Shown one piece after another: positions 5,585-9,073 of a stretch of DNA of 9,073 bases (positions are counted from its first letter, which is position 1; each line of letters starts with the position of its first letter). The stretch comes from Sulfuricellaceae bacterium (GTDB taxonomy: Bacteria > Pseudomonadota > Gammaproteobacteria > Burkholderiales > UBA9220). Where the stretch lies: assembly GCA_019911985.1 (NCBI GenBank), contig JAIOJO010000027.1, positions 1 through 9,073 of the forward strand, read 5' to 3'. The notes beneath the pieces were generated by a model. That model was not told the origin of the DNA. It saw nothing but the letters and a program-made list of their open reading frames with translations, and did no database searches. The position numbers were made by a program, and so were the translations under genes.

Positions 5585-7243
5585 ATGCTGCGATACCTGA
5601 ATATCCGCGATTTCGTTATTGTCGACCAGCTCGAACTGGCGTTCGGCCCAGGTTTTACCGTGCTCACCGGCGAGACCGGCGCGGGCAAGTCGATTTTGAT
5701 CGACGCGCTGGGCCTGCTGCTGGGCGAGCGCGCCGAAGCCGGGGTGGTGCGCAGCGGGCGCGAGCGCGCCGAATTGAACGCCGAATTCGACGTGGCGGCG
5801 CTGCCGAAAGTGACGGAGTGGCTGCGCGACAATGAACTGCAGGGCGACGAGGGCGTATGCCTGATCCGCCGCCAGATCGACGCGGGCGGGCGCTCGCGCT
5901 CCTTCATCAACGGCCAATCCGCCACGCTGCAGCAGTTGCGCGAAGTGGGGGAGATGCTGGTGGACATCCAGGGCCAGCATGCCCACCTATCCTTGCTCAA
6001 GGCGGCTTCCCGGCGCGAATTGCTCGACGCCTACGGCGCCTTGGGCGGCTTGGCGGGCGAGGTGGCGAAAGCCTACCGCGCCTGGCAGGCGCTGCACAAA
6101 CAGCGTCAGGAATGGGAAAAAAATTCCACGGCGATTGAAGCCGAGGCCGAGCAGTTGCAGTGGCAGGTGAAAGAACTCGAAAGCCTCGCCTTCAACGGCG
6201 ACGAATGGCAGGAGCTGCAGGCCGAGCACAGCCGCTTGTCGCACGCCGCCAGCCTGGTGGAAGGCGCGGCTTTCGGGCTGGATTTGCTGTCGGAAGGCGA
6301 GTTTGCGCTGCTCTCCCAGTTGAGTGGACTGTCCGCCCGCTTGGGCGATTTGCTGGAGTACGACAGCGGCCTGAAGGAAGCCCTGGAATTCGTCGCCGGC
6401 GCCGAAGTGCAATTGCAAGAGGCGGTGTACAGCCTGCGCCATTATTCCCAGCGCCTCGACCTCGACCCGGAGCGTTTGCAGCAGTGCGAACAGCGCCTGC
6501 GCGCGATCCACGACTGCGCCCGCAAATACCGCACCGAACCGGAACAACTCCCCCGCTACCTGGCGCAATGGCGGCAACGCCTGGCCGAGCTGGGCGGCCA
6601 GGGCGGCGGCGAGGGGCTGGCCGCGCAGGAAGAGCAGGCGCGGGCGGATTTCCTCGCCGTCGGGCAGCGTCTCAGCGCGGGCCGCGCGATGGCCGCGGAG
6701 GCGCTGGCGGAAGAAGTCGGCGCCGCGATGCAGCAATTGGCGATGAGCGGCGGGCGCTTCGAAATCGCGCTGGCGCCCGTGCCGGAAGGCGCCGCCTTCG
6801 GCCTGGAACAAGTGGATTTCCGGGTCGCCGCCCATGCCGGCATGGACGCCAAGCCGCTGGAAAAAGTTGCCTCCGGCGGCGAGCTGTCGCGCATCAGCCT
6901 GGGCGTGCAAGTCGCCTCCGGCCGCGTGGTGCAAGTGCCTACTCTGGTTTTCGATGAAGTGGACGTGGGCATAGGCGGCGGCGTCGCGGAAATCGTCGGC
7001 AACATGCTGAAAGACCTGGGCGCGGAGCGCCAAGTCCTGTGCATCACCCACCTGCCCCAGGTGGCTGCGCTGGGCGACCGCCATTGGCAAGTCAGCAAGG
7101 CCGAGAAAAACGGCGAAGTCCTGAGCGCTATCGCCGAACTCGACCCCGCCCAGCGCGTCGAGGAAATCGCGCGGATGCTGGGCGGCGTGGAAATCACCGA
7201 GCGCACCCGCGCGCACGCGGTGGAAATGCTGGGGATGCGCTGA
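5585..7243 (+). CDS. recN: DNA repair protein RecN
   Basis: RecN is an SMC-like ATPase that acts with RecA at DNA double-strand breaks. The 552-aa length agrees with E. coli RecN (553 aa). The N-terminal half-site has LTGETGAGKSILIDALGLLL (Walker A 29-36) and the QGQHAHLSLL segment. The central ~240 residues are rich in Glu, Gln, Leu and Arg and form the expected antiparallel coiled coil. The C-terminal half-site has the ABC signature SGGELSR (430-436), Walker B LVFDEVDVG (Asp457, Glu458) and the switch CITHLPQVAALGD (His489). The ATG at 5585 starts the family N-terminus (MLRYLNIRDFVIV); the frame is open further upstream, over nadK, but those residues are antisense-like shadow. No strong Shine-Dalgarno lies in the 14-bp gap after nadK, so coupling to nadK is likely. 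No LexA box was recognised. Confidence 0.97.
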   Translation: MLRYLNIRDFVIVDQLELAFGPGFTVLTGETGAGKSILIDALGLLLGERAEAGVVRSGRERAELNAEFDVAALPKVTEWLRDNELQGDEGVCLIRRQIDAGGRSRSFINGQSATLQQLREVGEMLVDIQGQHAHLSLLKAASRRELLDAYGALGGLAGEVAKAYRAWQALHKQRQEWEKNSTAIEAEAEQLQWQVKELESLAFNGDEWQELQAEHSRLSHAASLVEGAAFGLDLLSEGEFALLSQLSGLSARLGDLLEYDSGLKEALEFVAGAEVQLQEAVYSLRHYSQRLDLDPERLQQCEQRLRAIHDCARKYRTEPEQLPRYLAQWRQRLAELGGQGGGEGLAAQEEQARADFLAVGQRLSAGRAMAAEALAEEVGAAMQQLAMSGGRFEIALAPVPEGAAFGLEQVDFRVAAHAGMDAKPLEKVASGGELSRISLGVQVASGRVVQVPTLVFDEVDVGIGGGVAEIVGNMLKDLGAERQVLCITHLPQVAALGDRHWQVSKAEKNGEVLSAIAELDPAQRVEEIARMLGGVEITERTRAHAVEMLGMR

Positions 7244-7274
7244 TCCTTGGATTTCGCGGCGTACTTGGACTGTG

Positions 7275-7637
7275 ATGAAAAACGATAAAGCAAAGGGCGG
7301 CCTCGTCTATTCCACCGAACAGGGTCGGATGTGTCCCGGGTGCCGGAAGCCCATTGCCGAGTGCGTTTGCCGCCGGGATAAACCCGTGCCCGCGTCCGGC
7401 GGCATGGTGCGGGTCTCCAGGGAGACCCAAGGGCGCAAGGGGAAGGGCGTTACCGTGATCGCGGGGCTCCCGCTCGGCGCGCTGGAACTCGCTCAGCTCG
7501 GCAAGCAACTCAAGGCGGCGTGCGGTTCCGGCGGAACGGTAAAGGATGGGACGATTGAAATCCAGGGCGATCACTGCGAATTTGTGATGGACAATCTGAA
7601 GCAGCGGGGTTGGGCCGTCAAGCGCTCGGGCGGATAG
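7275..7637 (+). CDS. yciH: SUI1/eIF1-like translation initiation factor (YciH family)
   Basis: A 120-aa bacterial homologue of eukaryotic eIF1. E. coli YciH (108 aa) has been linked to start-site fidelity and to lowered translation under stress. Visible: LVYSTEQGRMC at the N-terminus, a Cys cluster (Cys20, Cys23, Cys30, Cys32: CPGC...CVC), the SUI1 core with GRKGKGVTVI at 53-62 and CGSGGTVKDGTIEIQGDH at 83-100, and a final VKRSGG tail. The Cys cluster looks like a small zinc-binding knuckle and is absent from E. coli YciH. The ATG at 7275 is preferred over the GTG one codon upstream. It lies 31 bp after recN on the same strand, so it is probably the last gene of the nadK-recN-yciH run. Its stop is 5 bp from the stop of the convergent HicA-like gene. 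Confidence 0.93.
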   Translation: MKNDKAKGGLVYSTEQGRMCPGCRKPIAECVCRRDKPVPASGGMVRVSRETQGRKGKGVTVIAGLPLGALELAQLGKQLKAACGSGGTVKDGTIEIQGDHCEFVMDNLKQRGWAVKRSGG

Positions 7638-7642
7638 CCGGG

Positions 7643-7918
7643 CTAGGCATCGCCCTCGTAACTCGACGGCGAGACACCGGCACGGGAGAGGAATTCGCGC
7701 AGGTGTTTGATCATGGATTTATCGCAGACGCTGCTTTGGTGGGGGTGGTGCAGGAAGTCCTCGATGCCGTTGAGCGTCACGTGAAAGCGCGCGCCGTGCG
7801 CGGGGACGACGCTGGCGTCCAGGTGGTGCAGCAAGGATTCGATTTCACGCCAGTGGATATTGCCGCCGACCGGGTCGTGGAAGATGGCGCGCAGCAGGTT
7901 GATGTGCTTGTGGCTCAT
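7643..7918 (-). CDS. HicA-fold small protein, stand-alone (no HicB seen)
   Basis: A 91-aa protein of the type often annotated as HicA-family toxin: an N-terminal helix HKHINLLRAIFHD, HWREIESLLHHL, a beta hairpin PAHGARFHVTLN, FLHHPH, and a C-terminal helix KHLREFLSRAGV. HicA toxins are small dsRBD-like mRNA-cleaving enzymes that use a His in a G-S-H motif. Here the equivalent place reads G-A-R, so the catalytic His appears to be missing. No HicB antitoxin gene lies on either side: upstream is a REC-GGDEF gene and downstream the convergent yciH. It is thus probably a domesticated RNA-binding relative rather than an active toxin (inference). The ATG at 7918 has AAAAGGA 8 nt upstream, which fixes the start. 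It may be co-transcribed with the REC-GGDEF gene, whose stop is 64 bp upstream. Confidence 0.85.
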   Translation of the reverse strand: MSHKHINLLRAIFHDPVGGNIHWREIESLLHHLDASVVPAHGARFHVTLNGIEDFLHHPHQSSVCDKSMIKHLREFLSRAGVSPSSYEGDA

Positions 7919-7926
7919 GGCGTGGT

Positions 7927-7933
7927 TCCTTTT
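7927..7933 (-). promoter_or_regulatory. Ribosome binding site of the HicA-like gene
   Basis: AAAAGGA on the minus strand, 8 nt before the ATG at 7918; a good Shine-Dalgarno that supports independent translation. Confidence 0.6.
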
Positions 7934-7982
7934 CGGTTCGTGGTTGTTTTGCGCGGGTTCGGAATTTATGTAAGACAGCTTC

Positions 7983-8897
7983 TTAGCCTTTTCGGCACGC
8001 TTTCTTGCCGCGTTTTTCCTCGTACATCAGCTTGTCCGCGCTGGCGATCAGTTCTTCCAGGGATTCCGGGCCGTTGGGTTCGTAGTGCACGGTGCCGGTG
8101 CTGATGGACAGGCGAAAAGGGTAGTTGCCTCGGCGGTTGTGTTGTTCGATGCAATCCTGCAGGCGTTGGGCGATGTTCTTGCCGCTATCGTTGTTGGAGT
8201 CGATCGTGAGGGCCGCGAATTCGTCGCCGCCCATGCGGCCGAGGATGTCCGAACCGCGGAAGGTTTCGTTCAGAATGTGCGCGGTTTCCTGCAGCGCGAG
8301 GTCGCCCGCGCCGTGGCCGAACGTGTCGTTGATGTCTTTCATGCCGTCGAGATCGGCAAAGATCAGGTAAAAGCCGTTCCCCTTGCGGTCTGCCAGTTTT
8401 TTCTGGTGGTCGGCAAGGGTCATGAAGCCGCGCCGGTTATACAGGCCGGTGAGCTCGTCCACCAGCAGCAGGCTGCGCAGGGCGGCATGCCTGCGGTGGC
8501 GCTCGATGGCGAAAAGCAGCGAACGGATCAGCAAGCGGGCATCGGCCTGCCCTTTGATTAGGCAGTCTTGCGCGCCGGCGCGCACGGCTTGGAGATACAT
8601 GGATTCGTCGTCGCCGTCGCAAAATGCGACAACCGGCACGGTTGGTGCATGGTTCTTCACCGCGGCGATGGCTTTCAGGCCGCTGCTATCTGGCAGATGG
8701 GGATCGAGCAGCAATACATCGAAATCCGCTTGGTCCAAGCGCGCCAGCCCCGCCGCCAATGTGCCGGCCGACTCCAGCTTGAGGCAGTGGGCTTTTGATC
8801 CGGCCAATTGTTCCCGCACCAAGCTGACATTGTCGGTCTTGTTTTCGATGAAGAGGATGCGGATGTCGTCGTTTATTTCCACTGTGTTTGCCCGCAA
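7983..8897 (-). CDS. Response regulator with diguanylate cyclase domain (REC-GGDEF)
   Basis: A 304-aa two-domain regulator. Residues ~12-130 form a receiver domain: ILFIEN, phospho-acceptor Asp65 in VLLLDPHLPDSSGL, and Lys115 in DCLIKGQ. Residues ~140-300 form a GGDEF domain: DELTGLYNRRGF, metal-binding ADLDGMKDIND (Asp182), intact GGDEF at 223-227, and an allosteric I-site RGSD (214-217) five residues before it. It should make c-di-GMP from two GTP when phosphorylated, with product inhibition; the cognate kinase is not in the window. The receiver's usual paired acidic residues after strand 1 are Glu18-Asn19 rather than Asp-Asp or Glu-Asp. Start uncertain: the TTG at 8897 gives the full frame, the GTG at 8882 is an alternative five codons in, and neither has a clear Shine-Dalgarno. 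No membrane segment. Confidence 0.93.
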   Translation of the reverse strand: MRANTVEINDDIRILFIENKTDNVSLVREQLAGSKAHCLKLESAGTLAAGLARLDQADFDVLLLDPHLPDSSGLKAIAAVKNHAPTVPVVAFCDGDDESMYLQAVRAGAQDCLIKGQADARLLIRSLLFAIERHRRHAALRSLLLVDELTGLYNRRGFMTLADHQKKLADRKGNGFYLIFADLDGMKDINDTFGHGAGDLALQETAHILNETFRGSDILGRMGGDEFAALTIDSNNDSGKNIAQRLQDCIEQHNRRGNYPFRLSISTGTVHYEPNGPESLEELIASADKLMYEEKRGKKACRKG

Positions 8898-8928
8898 AGC
8901 ATTTCGGGAGTCGGCAATGATCCGCTGC

Positions 8929-9073
8929 TTACCGAGCCGTTTTACGCGACTTGAGCCGAGTTTTGGCCACGCTCCGGCACTTCCAATATAGCCTTTGTTC
9001 GGCTTCTTTTATAGAGTGGCGTTGTATGCGGCCATGCTTGCCCCGGCGGCTCTTCGCCTCCTCGCGGATGGGG
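8929..9073 (-). CDS. Possible 3' end of a further gene, basic C-terminus, unrecognised
   Basis: On the minus strand one frame is open from the window edge to a TAA at 8931-8929, 47 residues, highly basic (Arg/Lys rich, for example REEAKSRRGKHGR near the start and KTRLKSRKTAR at the end). It would end 31 bp before the REC-GGDEF start, a plausible operon spacing. Codons in its first part favour G or C at the third position, and this fades later. I do not recognise the protein. The alternative is that these bases are simply the non-coding region upstream of the REC-GGDEF gene, with no clear promoter seen. Confidence 0.25.
   Translation of the reverse strand, partial: PIREEAKSRRGKHGRIQRHSIKEAEQRLYWKCRSVAKTRLKSRKTAR

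Noticed and set aside
5987..7216. Long open frame (409 codons) on the minus strand inside recN
   Set aside because: It lies wholly antisense to a clear recN; such frames are common opposite GC-rich genes and the product is low-complexity and unlike any family.
7635..7645. Palindrome TAGCC-G-GGCTA containing both stop codons of yciH and the HicA-like gene
   Set aside because: A neat coincidence of two facing TAG stops; the arms are 5 bp with a 1-base centre, too short to form a terminator hairpin and with no T-tract.
1..9073. CRISPR arrays, insertion sequences, tRNA or rRNA genes, attachment sites
   Set aside because: Read for direct repeats with regular spacing, transposase motifs, terminal inverted repeats and tRNA-like cloverleaf ends; none was seen by eye.

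Overview
The window is a compact, GC-rich piece of bacterial chromosome. It most resembles a betaproteobacterium, perhaps of the Nitrosomonadales type. This placement is inferred from the divergent hrcA-hemH / nadK-recN arrangement and the style of the proteins (NadK, RecN, a YciH with an N-terminal Cys cluster, a stand-alone HicA-like protein). It was not tested by any search.

Layout, left to right. (1) Bases 3-737 (+) hold the C-terminal barrel of an enolase whose 5' end lies outside the window. (2) Converging on it are two minus-strand genes at 1281-2462 and 774-1271, an AAA/ABC-type ATPase followed by a small Toprim (RloB-like) protein. They are visibly less GC-rich than their neighbours and have their own AT-rich promoter region. 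This pair is the accessory module of the window and looks like a two-gene nuclease/ATPase defence system of the RloAB/AbiL/PARIS/Gabija type. (3) The hrcA-hemH operon (minus strand, 4591 to 2550) encodes the heat-shock repressor HrcA and ferrochelatase. Stop and start overlap by one base. (4) Divergent from hrcA across about 106 bp runs nadK-recN-yciH (+, 4698-7637): NAD kinase, the RecN repair ATPase and a SUI1/eIF1-like translation factor. (5) Converging on yciH are a HicA-fold small protein without a HicB partner (7643-7918, -) and, upstream of it, a response regulator/diguanylate cyclase (REC-GGDEF, 7983-8897, -). (6) The last ~145 bases may contain the 3' end of another minus-strand gene.

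Most of the window is housekeeping: glycolysis, haem synthesis, NADP supply, recombination, translation and c-di-GMP signalling. The points most worth following are the ATPase+Toprim pair with a palindrome over its predicted -10 box, the odd context of the enolase (possibly a second copy), the HicA-like protein that seems to lack the toxin's catalytic histidine, and a Gly-to-Ala change in the NadK GGDGT motif. No tRNA, rRNA, CRISPR array, insertion sequence or CIRCE operator was seen.
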